From: Kryptolebias marmoratus | Lineage: Eukaryota; Chordata; Actinopteri; Cyprinodontiformes; Rivulidae | DNA length: 64,000 bases | Assembly (NCBI RefSeq): GCF_001649575.2 | Contig: NC_051433.1 | Coordinates: forward strand, 13,545,588-13,609,587 | Direction of reading: 5' to 3' | In this document: positions 21,735-34,500 of the stretch, piece after piece | Layout of the letters: each line of letters starts with the position of its first letter | Position numbering within the stretch: position 1 is the stretch's first letter | Made by a program: the position numbers and the translations under genes | The notes under the pieces: generated by a model | Seen by the model: the letters and a program-made list of their open reading frames with translations, nothing else | Told to the model about the DNA's origin: nothing | The model's database searches: none

Positions 21735-24700
21735 TTACCCCCCGTCTGATGTGTGCGGTAGTGTGTGAGGGTCTGTGTGCAGCTGCGCGTGTTTATCCGA
21801 GTGTGTGTCGGCGTGGGGCAGAGGCTGGACCCCGACCAGAGAGTCGGACGGGGACGGAGCCGCGTCCAGGGTGTTGTCTGCTGGGTACAGCTGCATCACC
21901 GCCCCCTCCTGGCCGCCCTCCTTACTGCACGACTGGCAGCTGCAGTGGAAGATCCGCTCCACCAGCTTGTCCACCCGAGGAGAGTCTTCGCTGCCGGGAC
22001 ACTCCAGAGTCACCTGGGCGAGCACACAAACACACACATAGTTACACACACGCAGTGCTGCTGATTAATGCTGCAGCCGACAACAAATAACAACATAGTT
22101 GTACTGTTTGTTCATAATGCAACGTGTTTTTTATTCCTGTATCACTATTGTTTTAGTTTTCTAAGTGTTGTATTTTCATAAGAAAACACAGTTTGTATTT
22201 AAACTGCACAACACACAATCAGTGTGCATAAAATCAATTAGTACTGGGGCGACTAGACAAATATATTGGCAGAAGCTATTTTTAAAAGAACAATCTTTTC
22301 CATTTTATTTTAGTTAATTTAATTTTTCATTTCTGGAGTTTTGACCTATAATGGATGCACAATGTTAATCTAAACCTGGACACAATGTAATAAACCCTGA
22401 TGGTGTGCGCCTCATTTATTACCAGCAAGCGAAGCCTCTAATTGTTCTGTCAGGTGAGGTTCTGTCAGGTGGGGTTCAGTTAGGTGAGGTTCAGTTAGGT
22501 GAGGTTCTGTCAGGTGTGCTTCTGTCAGGTGAGGTTCTGTCAGGTGTGCTTCTGTCAGGTGAGGTTCTGTCAGGTGAGGTTCTGTCAGGTGGGGTTCTGT
22601 CAGGTGAGGTTCTGTCAGGTGGGGTTTCAGGTGAGGTTCAGTCAGATTGATCAGTTAAGACCTACTTGATCTATTTGTTTATATTAGCAGCAATTTCATA
22701 GAAAAATGTATATTGTAATAAAACAAAAATGACAAGTGAGAACACACAGTAAGGACATTATTATGAAAAATATTTGTTCTAAGAAAGAATCACATATAAA
22801 TCAGTCTGTAATAATGTAGCCGTCACTTCTAACTACTTCTCAAAGGCTCTAAATCTGAAATATGCACTGTGGTATCAAGATAAAGCAAGTGCAAAAAAGA
22901 AAAGACATCTCTGAAACTCTGATGGTTCATAAGACAATTAGCAGCCAACAGCCAAATGTAATAAAACCACCAACTATTTTCCTAAAACCTGACAGAAGAG
23001 TTAATAAACTCTGCGTCGCGCCACAGTAGCTGTTTTCCAATCAACTCCCAGCTGTTAAGTACAGCTTGCCCCACAAATTAAATGACAGCAATTGAAGCAC
23101 CACAGAAGAAGAGCCTTGTCCAAAACAATGAAGCACCGTGGCCCAAAGAATAAGCTGTTTCAAGATTTTATCCAGCTTCCAAAAATACCGAGTGCTGTGA
23201 TAACAAAGGCATGAGGTTAGACGTTTTCCATATGTTCCTTCTCAGCGCGACAAAGCTGCCTGTAGCTGCAAAGATTGGCCCAGAGCTGATAGACTTTAAG
23301 TAACTCTTGGGTTAAAAACCAAAGTAATTCCAAATAAATAATCATTAATTATTAATCCACAAACAGTCTGCTTCTACAGATGTAAGAACAGGGACTGCAT
23401 GTTCCACCAAAACCCACATCTCTGTCAATCGTCGAGCTGACGATGGCTGACAGAAAGGTTGTAGCCTATTTACCCCCCAAATATCATTATCACAAAGAAT
23501 CCAATAAATCACAACACAAACTGCAAATAAAAGTTTGGCAATCAGATGGACCCCCACTCCTCTAATGTCCCATGGAGAATGCTGTGAACAGTAATGACAG
23601 AACCTGTGGGTTTATCACGACTGATATCGTCATCGCTGTGTTTACGTAATATCACTCAGCCCCAGTTTATACCATGAATGTTTGGTCCTCAGTGGAACAA
23701 AGAAATGCTCTGAAAACATTTAATATAAAACCAGCAGAAAATATAAAGTCCCACCCCCCCGTGGGGTTTGGCATTACACAAGCTCAAATGGCTGCACAGA
23801 CCTCACACAACTTTCCCCTCACTGTTTCCATTATCCCCTGAAAATGATCATTCAGCAATTTTATCAAGAGCCAAAGCATCGGGGAGCAGTGTCCTCTTTC
23901 GTGAGAACCGACTCTGTTTTGCCTCAAACTGAATTTAGTTTCAAGTCCTGAAACAACAATCACATCCACAGACAAAAACACCCATTTCCAGATAATTAGG
24001 AGTAAAGTGAGAGTGTACGAGCACTTTCTCCTGCCTTTGTAGTGCAGCAGAAAGAGTACGAACATTAATCAAACTATCTGGTAACAACTACTCGCTCCAA
24101 GAGATACAATATTTTCCACTGAAACATGAGGTGACCTCACCTGTGCTCCCACCCACCTCGTCTACCTGGCAGCGCTCCAAACTGCATACACCTCCCCACA
24201 AAGCCTTTGTTTTCATAAGAATGAATTCCTTCTGGCCAAAAGAGACAATGAGCTTTAAAAGGATATAAAATACTGGCTTCTATTCCACCTACAGGGATCG
24301 TTTATCTCTCTTTTTTCCCCCTCCTTCTGATTTTGCTCTGGTAGTGAGCAGCAAACGCTGCTCGTGTTTTATTTATTGAACTTGTGGTTTGTGCATGTGC
24401 GTGCCTGACACGTCGGCGTCGGTGTGTGTTTGCTACGTGAGCCGATGTGCAATAAGTCTTACCACTTCCCACTGAGTCTGGGCAGGCATGCAGGAGTCGC
24501 AGTGCGCCAGAGACTCGGTTGACTGTGGGAACGTGTTCGGGACGCTGTAGCTGAAGCACTGACCCAGACAGGCTCTGCAGACAAGGAAGGAGAGAGAAGG
24601 TGCGTGATTCAGTCATACCGAAGCACTCGGGCCTGCGTGATCAAGAGCTGCAGCAGAGAGTAGTGAGAAAATAACTTGGCTGAAAAAATTGTTTGTTTTC

Positions 24701-27429
24701 TGACAAAAAAAAAAATGGATTCATCTTTTTTTCTTTTTACAGATGGAACTGAGACGGTAAATACTTATAAATACTAAATTTCTACATGATATGAAAATAA
24801 TTATGCAGTATTTTTAAGCTGCAGAAAGAAACTGAGTCTATATTTACGCCAACGAGTCAAACAAATCAAAGGAGGTGAGAAACTATAGCGGGATATTTCT
24901 GAATCATTCCTTTTTTTTCCCCCCTGGCTGCACAGAGCGATTGTCAGGCAGAGCAAGAGGCAGAACGAGCCTTCATCCTGACCTGTTTTGAATAGAGCGA
25001 GGCTGACATCCTGCATGCCCGACGATCTGTGTGATGTTCTTGGCTTCGCACCAGGCGCTCTTGTCGGGGAACAACGCCAGGCGGTTGATGTGTGCAGGAG
25101 GCGCCGCTGAACACAGCGCAAACAGCGCACAGCAAATCTGAACCCTCTGCCACATGACTGCACCTAAAGGAGGAGAACAAAACGCAGCATGTTAGCGCTC
25201 TGATAACTCTGAAAGACCTGATTTCTGCTGGTCAGATACAGTTTTCGACCTTTGTGTATTCCTGATGTTGTGGGATGACGCCTTCAGGGTGAATATCAAC
25301 TCATAATACATCTGATTTTATCCAGTGGTCAGGGATGGCGCGTTTGAATGACTGAAACAGATAAGTCCTTTAATATCTTGCTTTGAGATCTACATTATTC
25401 TTCCTGCAGAGACAAGACAGCGAAGAGGAAAGGCAAACCTGTGCTTCACACTTCCTGACTCCAGTCCTGTGCCTGTCCACGGCCCGGTTTTACTCTTTTC
25501 TTTAAAAATGCCTCAACCACTAACGTCATTTACGACCTACAAAATCATTCTCTCCTGCTGCTTATAAAAACTGCCTGGTGGTCGCCGACATTTGCTGTTT
25601 TACACACTTTTTTGCGCTTCCATCTGGCTCTGACTGACAATGTTTAAAAAAAAAAAGAATGCCTTCAGCTTTAATTCGCCCAGATTTAAAACATAAAGGG
25701 GAACTTTGATGTTCTGTTGTGAGGGGGGAGAAGGAGTTGTTTTAATAAAATGCTCTTTTTCTTTCTTTGTTCTGACAGACTTCCAAAGTCCAGACGTAGA
25801 TTTAGTTCACGAAGAGTAGGGAGCGCTGGCGGTTCACTGTGTTTCTTCATGAGCAACGTTAAGACGAATATATTGGGGAAAGGGTAACTCGTTATCAGGA
25901 AGGAAATATGAAAACAGGCAGGTTGACATGGAGAGCACCCCCCGCTAAACCCTCAGAGAACCCAGAGAGGCAGAATAAACCCTGAAAGCACAACCCAATC
26001 AAGCACATTTATTTCATATTTAAGTGCAATTTTATGTTACAAATATTTCACCAGTATTACTTCTTTTGTCTGCTGTGTTTTAGGATTACTACTCTTCCAC
26101 AATTCAGAGGCAAACATTATTTTTTTCTTTTTGTCGAACTGTTGAATTGGTCAAAAGTCTGAACACACCTGCTGAATAACTGCCTTCAAACTTTTGGCTA
26201 TTTATCATGTTTATGATTATTTATAGTGTAGGGCAGGATTTGCAGTTTAGTTTAAAAGTCTAAAGCAATTAATGTTATTTTAGATTATAAGCCTTACTTT
26301 CAAGTAGAAATTCATAAGCTACTCAGGGCAGATTCTCTAAATAAAGCTCAATAAAAATGATCAGAATCATTAGACTCAAGAAGCAAAAAGGTTTAAAAAC
26401 TGCCTGCAATAATGCATCAGTAGTTTCAAACTATTATTAGATTTTTTACTTAATTATTTTTCAACAGAGCACAAAATTTTGTGCAATTTGATTATTGTGA
26501 TTTTATAATCTTGTTTTTAGCATAACCAGAATCAACAGAGGAAAAATAGCCTTATGGCTAATTCTGGGCTTCTACAGTAATGTTTATTATTGCACACAGA
26601 CTGTTTGTGTCAAATAAAGTAAATTAATTTACTCTTCATATTTGTGTATTTTTACCAGAACATAATTTTTAATGGTTTTGCCCGTCAACGTGTAATTTGT
26701 TGTGGTTTTGCTTTCAACTCTGTGGAGCAGATCATTGAAATCTGAAAATTAAAAATGCTAATTTTATCTTATTTTGAATAGAGCCTAAAATAAGCTAATA
26801 GCTAGCTAAAAGTAGGCTAATGGTTAGCAAGCTAAGTGTGTTTCCTTGTTTTAGTTCGTTTTTAGCCTATTTTATTGTACATGTGCGTTTTCTGAATTTG
26901 TTTTATTGTTGTTTTGTTTCTGTTTGTTTTTAAACAAGCTTGTAAAACACATGGGTGAACCTTGTTGTTTTAAAACATGTTGACATTAAAATTAACAACA
27001 GTAGGCTTATAACTAGATAGCTAACATTAGGCTAACCGATGACATATATTATATGCGTCATCGATGCTAACAGTTTTAGCTAGCTAACGTTTGTTTACTT
27101 TTAGCTCTGTGCAAAAATGAACTAACACTCGCTTAAGTTATGACAGGAATTTTGTTGCTTTTTGACTTTTTATAATTAACAACATTATATATATATATAA
27201 CTGTTTCAGTTGAACAAGTGCAGTTCCGTTTCTCAAGTTCACGTCGAAACGCGGTTTAAAGGGAGGGAGAAGCTCCAAAAACGAGCTAACGTCCGGCGGA
27301 AACGCACCGCTACTTCTTAGTTGAGTGTAAAAAGCAAACAAAGCAGTTCATTTTGGAAGAAAAATAAATCCTTTGAGTAATGAGACCCAGCAGCGTTGGT
27401 CGGCCGAGGCACTCACCTCTGCCCATCAT
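21735..27429 (-). CDS. nbl1: NBL1/DAN secreted BMP antagonist
   Basis: Secreted DAN-family cystine-knot protein that binds BMP/GDF ligands extracellularly and blocks signalling. Exons: 27429-27417, 25163-24983, 24574-24463, 22013-21735; all junctions are GT-AG, total 194 codons. The product begins [20 protein letters not shown]; an internal ATG at 25155 (MWQRV) gives 187 aa and a more typical signal peptide, cleaved near CSA|APP. Diagnostic stretches are [20 protein letters not shown] and [20 protein letters not shown]. The CTCK knot holds ten cysteines (43, 57, 67, 71, 90, 93, 107, 126, 128, 131, counted from the first Met). One N-glycosylation site, NIT, is at 47. The tail is His-rich ([17 protein letters not shown]), echoing the His-Pro repeats of the mammalian protein. 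The gene lies directly downstream of micos10 in the same direction, as in human. Confidence 0.95.
22444..22645. repeat. 15-bp minisatellite in nbl1 intron 3
   Basis: About 13 copies of GTTCTGTCAGGTGAG with a few recurrent variants (GTGTG, GTGGG, CAGTTAGG). The 15-bp period keeps one frame open, giving a meaningless LSGEV repeat. Confidence 0.95.
22646..24462. other. Remainder of nbl1 intron 3
   Basis: No exon or classified repeat recognised; sequence complexity is ordinary. Confidence 0.35.
25164..27416. other. nbl1 intron 1
   Basis: AT-rich, with runs of TAGCTA/GCTAAC tetramers around 26800-27100 and a short (TA)n near 27187-27200; nothing coding seen. Confidence 0.4.
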
Positions 27430-27837
27430 CGCTGAGGAACAACCGGTTGAACTCGGCGCGAAGTCCCGCTGAGCAGAGCCGCCTTCACCGGGGAGAAAAA
27501 AAACTGGACCGGGATGTTTGGCAGGAAAACGGAGGATGTGGACGGAACTGTATGACCGTGAGTAGATAAATTAAACTTAAAAAAAAAACAACAACAACAA
27601 CAACAACCTGTTCACGCCGCGAGGAAGGGGTGATAATCCGACTTCAGGCTGTCATGAAGCGGTTACATCATCCGTGTGTCGGAGCGCGGAGGGCAGGAAG
27701 GAGGCAGGAAGGAGGGAAGGATGGGGAGATCATGGGGCAGAGCGCCATCTCATCTCCCGAGTGCATCAGCGGCTCAGACCCGGGGCCCTCCCCCTTTGTT
27801 CTCTCCCCCTCCAGTGTTGAATTTCCCCCAGCAACTC

Positions 27838-27871
27838 CTCTCTCTCTCTCTCTCCAAAAAAAAAAAAAAAA
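27838..27871. repeat. (TC)n plus A-run
   Basis: A short CT dinucleotide run followed by an A homopolymer, in the GC-rich DNA upstream of nbl1. Confidence 0.85.
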
Positions 27872-28579
27872 CACTTTTCCGAGCCGTCGTCTTTTGTTGT
27901 GAAACTCAGGCGCGGTTCGAGCCCTCAGACGGGCGTCCTGCTGCGCCGCGTTCCGGGCGAACCAAAGCGAGGGGAGGATGGGAGGAGAAACCGCTGGATG
28001 GGGTTCAGATCCCCCCCTCACCACCACCACCCCAAAAAGAAGATCATATTTACCGGACAAATATGCAAACATCTCAGGATTGAACACACATGCACATCTG
28101 GCATTGCTTTGGCAGCATGTGCCTTTAGATGTTCATAATTGAACATTAATAACGCAGTTATAATAATGATGTATGACTGGAAACCAGATGTGAAGCAGTG
28201 CTGAGCCTCTTTTGTTTCCCCACTCAACTGGCACATTAAAAGGAGAGACTTTCAGATGCTGAAATCGGCTGAAATAGCTGGTTAGTAAACAGAAGCTCGT
28301 GACAAATTGATTTATTTGAGTTTTTTGGGGGGGGAGTAAAACCACCGAGAGGCATTATTCTGCTGCCTGCCTTGGCTGACCTGCCGGCTGAGCCTCCTTC
28401 AATCCTGACAACTAAAATCCTGAAAATAACAAGGCAGCCCTTTTTTGAGCAGGGAGGGTAACCGCCCGGCGTCTTTTCCGAGTCAAAAACACTGACAGAG
28501 GCAACAAAAAGACAGCAACAAACGACGAAAAAAGAAAGTATCCCAACTTGAAGGGATGCATACGGCAGGAGTTTTAAAT

Positions 28580-29340
28580 CAAGATAATCGTTTGTGAGAA
28601 ATGAAAGAGCTGCAGTCGTCCTGGTTTCACGGGTCAGAGCTACCGCCACACCGAAGTTTGGCTCATTATCTGTAAAACTGACTGAGCTGTAGCCTTTTTT
28701 TGTGTCGGGCAAACGTCGATTAGCTGTGGCCGCCATCTTCAGTTGGATCAACACCACAAGTCTGTCACTTCCTGAGATATTTTGCAAACAGACAAACAAT
28801 AAGTGCTGAAACAATAAGATTTGAGTAGCACCTGGAGGACATTTTGTAAACGATTCGCAGCTGCCAGATTTTAGCGCAGCATTTGCAAACTTGGCTTCAT
28901 TTTTATGTTTTCTAAGGTTAGTTAGCCATGGCGGACATCTTGAATTGGCTTGCAGATGTACGCCTGGTGATTATTTCACGGGGTGTTGCGCTGACGGACA
29001 AAGACGACTCCAAGTAGTTAAGGGCGAAATTTTAAACAGAGATCTTGTGTGACCTGTTTGAGCTCTAAATATGTGCTGGGGATCAGCCTCAGCTGCTACC
29101 AAGTTGAATTTTAGGTTATTATCTGTAAAATGAACTGAAGTATGATCATTTCTGTGTGTGTGTGTGTGTGTGTGTTTGTTTTTTTTTAATTAATTTGTCT
29201 GTGGCAAGCATCTTGAGTCAGGTTGATTAATCAGTTGTTTCTTGTGATAACGCCAAGATTTCCTGAAAATTGTAATCTTGCAATCAGACAAACAAACAAA
29301 CCAACACTACCGAAAACACAACCACCTTCGTAAAGGGAAC
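28580..29340 (-). repeat. Family-R dispersed repeat, two to three adjoining copies
   Basis: TCTGTAAAACTGACTGAGCT, GTGGCCGCCATCTTCAGTTG and GAGATATTTTGCAAACAGAC mark the first block. ATGGCGGACATCTTGAATTG marks the second, and a third similar stretch ends in CAATCAGACAAACAAACAAA. A (TG)n run (29153-29175) interrupts it. Confidence 0.65.
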
Positions 29341-30049
29341 AATCCACTGTATTTACTTTATTTTACTCAAATGAAAAATAATAAAGTCCACCCATCACTG
29401 CTGCTACTTCAGTAAAAACCTGCTTGAATGGCACTCAGGCCACATTTCATCAGTTTCATATTTAACGTAAAGAAAGCCTTGACTCTGGTTGTCTACGTCC
29501 ATAAAATAAACAATAAAGTTTTAAACCCCGAACGCCTCTGTCAGGTTCAGGCTCTCCTTGTTTCTGAGCTGCAGATGTGTGCACACAGCTTTACTTATTT
29601 AGTGTCTGTTTACACTAAAAGTAATCTTTTTTTTATTATTTCGATGGGAGAATCTGCTCTGTTTCCATTCATGACTGAAGTGTCCTTAAGCAAAACCTGC
29701 TGCTCCTTCTTGTATTCGTCTGTGAATTTAACAAACATTTGGCTTCAGTGCAGAGGTCAAATTCAGGCGCGTGAAAAAATAAACACATTTATGTTTTTTA
29801 GTTTTAATTCATTTGAGCATGCAGTTAGGCAACAGTGCTATCATCATTTTTTAAATTATTGTTTTAGATTCAAATTTTAGACCTTTCAGTCAATTTGAAC
29901 CATTTTACCCAAACATTTCTTTTCTGTACAAATGTTCAAACTGTGGTTTGTCTAATAAGAGTTCATGTCTTCAAGTCTTAAAATATGTTTGTTTTATAAA
30001 ATTAACTATCTTTAATAGTTTATCTTTATCGCCACAGCTAATCCACATT

Positions 30050-30200
30050 AGCCAACACAATTATGGTTATAATTCAGCTGATTTTACAAACATTGAGCTG
30101 AATTTTGATGCGGCAGGAGATGAGAGTCAATCACAACACGTACTCTGAGTGTGAGATCTCACAATGTCGCATGAGATTACAGATTATTTTCAAGCTTTGA
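30050..30200 (+). repeat. Family-R dispersed repeat copy
   Basis: GGTTATAATTCAGCTGATTT, ACAAACATTGAGCTGAATTT and TGATGCGGCAGGAGATGAGA keep the family order; the frame reads YNSADFTNIELNFDAAGDES. Confidence 0.65.
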
Positions 30201-30429
30201 CTGAAACGACAACTCCTTGTTTCTTAAAATAAAGCTTTTATTTGAGAAAATGAAATGTGGAGAAGAGAGGGAGCACAAATGTTTTCCTATGATCTGCTTT
30301 TTTTCTTTTCTTTCTGAACCTGGAAAGTACTGAAACTTCACAGTGTTAAATTCCTGATAAACGCAGCTTTTATGGTTAGGAAAAGTTGCAGCCTTTAGGT
30401 TCCGGAGGACACACACACGTTCACACAAC

Positions 30430-30890
30430 CTCCCATTCCTGCCCGCTTCCCGACCGGCGCACCTTTCCCCGCAGGTGTTCCTCCTGGCCCAGGTCCATGC
30501 GAACCCCTATCAGTTTCACGCTTCACCTGCTAACAAGTATTTTAATGGACGCGGGATGAGTGACGCGGCCTAATCCCCGACAGGGTTACTCGGCCAGCTG
30601 CACGGCAGCCGAGCCCGTCGCTGAAGGAAACGGGGCCTTTGAACACCCCGGAGCGAGCCCGGACTCCATTGTGCCCAGGAATGCTACGTTGCTTACATTA
30701 CGGCCTAAACTGTTGCCGCGATGAAAAGGGAAGCGTGAGTGTCTGTGTAATAGAAAGCGGCGTGCGCAGCCATGTTCGCCTTTGATGTGAAAGTGTTCAA
30801 CATGTGTTGTGCGCCGACGTGAAAGCCACAGAACTCACCTGTTAGTAATAAGGCCGAGCTTGGGTCCAGAAATGGCATTTCTCTCTGCAT
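30430..30890. other. GC-rich low-repeat stretch between nbl1 and micos10
   Basis: About 450 bp with CpGs well above the surroundings, no splice-framed ORF and no recognisable repeat. It could be a conserved non-coding element or an unannotated promoter. No family evidence. Confidence 0.3.
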
Positions 30891-31449
30891 TCCACAGATT
30901 CTGCTCCACCAGGGGGGCTGGTGTGCACAGTCTCACACAAACCAGTCCCCCCACCACCACCACCTAGCAAACCCATGCAACCACACACACACACACACAC
31001 AGTGATCAGTCAGGCTCGACGGATACGGGAGATTCACCCCCGATGTGTAGATCAACATCACTTTTAAACTCTTGCAACCTAGAGCTTGTCTTGTCGACAC
31101 GTAACGCCTCCGACATTTAGACAGGAACAGAGGTGGACGAAGCTGGACGAGTTGTTTTCTTGAAAACGTCAGTTGGAGTCGGCTTTGTTCTTCTACCAAC
31201 TGCGTGTCTTTACTTCATCATTCAGTACGACTGTTCATACTCCCACTCTCTGTACAGTCTGCAGATGCTGAACCTGGCTCTCATTCCAAAACAGCAGGAG
31301 TCGAGAGTCTCCCAGCTCATTAACACGCAGAATTACCTTCCACCCCCCACCTAAAAAAAAAAAACCCACACACATTTCTTTCTTCTCAAACATTCTTACA
31401 GGAATAAAAAAAAAACCACACAGAGAGAAAAAGAGCTTCATTAAATACA

Positions 31450-31455
31450 TTTATT
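31450..31455 (-). promoter_or_regulatory. Poly(A) signal of micos10
   Basis: AATAAA on the minus strand 116 bases past the micos10 stop codon, with no other canonical hexamer seen nearer. Confidence 0.6.
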
Positions 31456-31570
31456 GTTTTCTGATATACACTCTAGGCATTGTTGGGTGATAGTGCCAGG
31501 AAAGAGACAAGCAGCAAAAAAAAGAAACACAAACAAAGATGAGAAACTCATCGTCGCCTTCATTCCGTCG

Positions 31571-34500
31571 TTATTGATCCTGAAAAGGTAAAGAGAAAAC
31601 ACTCAGAATGATATATCGGTGTGTGTGTGTGTGAACCCCCCCCCAAAAAAAAGCGACATGCTTTCCCCACGGCGTACTCACCTTCACCACGCGGCCATGA
31701 ATCAGATACGGAGACCTGAAGTCATGCTGGCAGTTGCTGTATCCCATTCCCAACCCCAGGCCCGACCCGAACGACAGAGGCCACATTCGCCCTGGTGGAG
31801 GAGAAACAATCGTCAATGCTTGTTTTTTTAAAAGCAGCGATTACCCAAAAAAAAAGAAGAACTGTTTTACTTTATTATACTTACGTTTGAAGAGAAGGAC
31901 GGAGAACATGATGCCAACGCCGAGGCCTGTTACTGCGAAGAAAGAGAGGAAGGAAAAATAAAGAGCGGTTCACAAACACAGCAATAAACAAGCAAAAGCA
32001 GACAAAGTTAGGATGTATGGAAACGAGTCTGCAAGGGTCGTAATGAAAACTGGAGTCACTGTAGTTACTCTACAAATCTGAAACATACGAGGTACACGTT
32101 GAGACGTTGGGACTGCGTTCAGTTTGAGAAAGCCGCCACTCGAACCTGGGACTGACTTCAGACCCGACTTAAAACGTGTTCCAGTTTCTCTGACCTATGA
32201 ACCATTCAGGCTTTAAAAGGCCCCTAAACTCAAGATGAACCATTTTGTGTCGACACAAAAGAGAAGATTTTATCAAAGAACCAGTTTTAAATTGGATCTT
32301 TAGACACCATCTATGAAAAAAAATACTTAAAAATAACAGTTTTATACATAAAATAGAATTTTAGCACCATTGAGGTAATTTTAAAGAGCTGAATTGTCAT
32401 ACAAAAAATGATCAAATGGTCTGCTGGATTTCTCCCTTATTTCCTAAAGTCATTACTTTCAGATACTGTTCATCTGCTGTGTATATATTTATTCTTTAAC
32501 CGACCCTTTTTCTTTTGTTGTAGATGCACACTGTGTAATATGCTGTCATGGTCAGATATAAGGACTGCACTGAAAGAGTAAAAATTGCAGCTGAAGTCTG
32601 AAGAAAACCTTAGTTGTAAGAAACCACTTTGAGAAAATTCATGTAAATCTGGCCTCTTTGGAGCAAAATATGAAGACGTTATTGGTGGTTTAAAACACGG
32701 CACCGTAAATCTCTTGTAATAAGATTAAAAAGGGCCGTGTGTCTATTTTGTGGCACCTCTTACAGTAAACGTCAGGTCAAATGGAGCCGTAAATGTTCGC
32801 TCAGTCTAATTGTTACGATGACAGCAGGGGGGGGCGAAACACGAGATGTGATCACGTCCAATCGAACAGATCGTCCGTCAGCGGCACGGGGCCGGTTAGT
32901 AGTCCTGAGGCGAGACAGAAATATCACGAAGAATGTGTTTATGCTCTTAGCTTCACCTCGCTGCAGGCCACACCACACCCAACAGCAGGCCAGCCAGCAG
33001 AGAAACCACATAAAACCAGCCGTTTGGGCCCCTCCGGCTCCTAATTAGATTCAGAGAACTATGCAGCATGACCAATGTGCCTTACCCCGAACCCTCAACT
33101 GTTCCTTATTACACAACTTACACATGTCAAACAAGGCCACAAAAACCTCAGCTCATCTTTATTATCAGCACATATTGACGATGGATCATAAAACCCTGCC
33201 TCCATTTCAAGCAGTGACTCAGATAAGTTTAAGATTTTCCATCTGTTTCACCCCGAGTCTTTCTTTGCTCCGTGGCCAGAGCGTTTTCTGAAGCCTCGGA
33301 TTTTCCACTGACAGCAACACAATGAGAGCTCTGGCAAAAATCTGAGGGCAGATCAATATCTCACTTTGGCTTTCTCTCTTTTGTCTGAACGTCTCCCAGG
33401 GGGAATAGATTATAACAAAAACATTTGCACTTGAGTAAACTGAAATGCATAACCCACCCCGCAGACGTAAAACGACTGGTACGTTTTATTTTTCCTCCAG
33501 ATGAAGTCCAGAGCTGCTTAATTGCACTGCTATTCACTGTTTGGATTATTTTTCAGCAAATGGCATCAATAAGAGTCATTTTCAATCACTGTGACTGAAA
33601 ACTGAGCAACTTTAACCCTCAGCCCTGACTGTTCGACTCGTTTCAGTCAGGCAAACATTAAAAAGGGCAATAATGTTCCTGCCTGTGTGGGTCGGGTTGT
33701 TTTTCTGTAGTGTTGGCGAAATATCTCACGAACCACTGGACGGATTTTAATGAAACTTTCAGGAAGTAACCACTGGATGTACTTCTACAACTGATTAACT
33801 TTTGGAGTCAACCGCATTCAAGATGGCCGCCACAGCTAGCCAACACAAACAACTCAGCTAAGTTTACAGATATTTACCTAAATTTGGTGTGGCAGGAGCT
33901 GACAGTCATCATCAACACACACTTCATCACATGTAACACATCTAGCACATCATCGTTTACAAGGTTTGACCAAAACGGCCACAACTCTGTCCCTTCTCGT
34001 CCTGAACTGACGTGAAAGTCGGAAAGCGACATTCATTCCTTCGAGGATCGCTAGACCCTTAAATATGAGACGTTTGGTAAGGCCACATTTAAAGAACTTA
34101 TTGAAAGAATAAAGTCACTTTCACTGTGTACATAACAGAGATTTTATTAGCAAATGTGCAGAAATGTGAAAAAAAGGGATTTGTCTCTTAATAATTAAGT
34201 TTAGTAAAAACTATAAATTGATTAACATCTTTATTGGCAAAATACAATGTCTCTTTTAGCTGTCAGAATGCTTTTTTATGCCTTTATCCTAGAAAAAACA
34301 CTAGATAAAACAATACATACAGTAAAGTGTGCAAAAACGTGCAACTTGACGAGGAAGAAGCTTGCTTAAACGTGAACGTCACACAGGAGAAGACTTCATA
34401 AAAGATAAGGATGCACAGGTAAAATAAAAAGTGACTAAATATTCTAATTAGTAAAAATAGCTCTGAATGTTTCAGGAGAACAGTTCAATATTCGTTCAGC

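Noticed and set aside
28236..28814. 192-codon minus-strand ORF
   Set aside because: Its recognisable part is the family-R repeat peptide (MAATA... VSFTDNEPNFG), so it is repeat-derived and chance-open.
31885..31926. Alternative micos10 exon 2 acceptor (GTAACAG|GCC)
   Set aside because: Keeps frame but drops two residues in the first membrane segment and has a poor pyrimidine tract; the upstream acceptor fits the family length.
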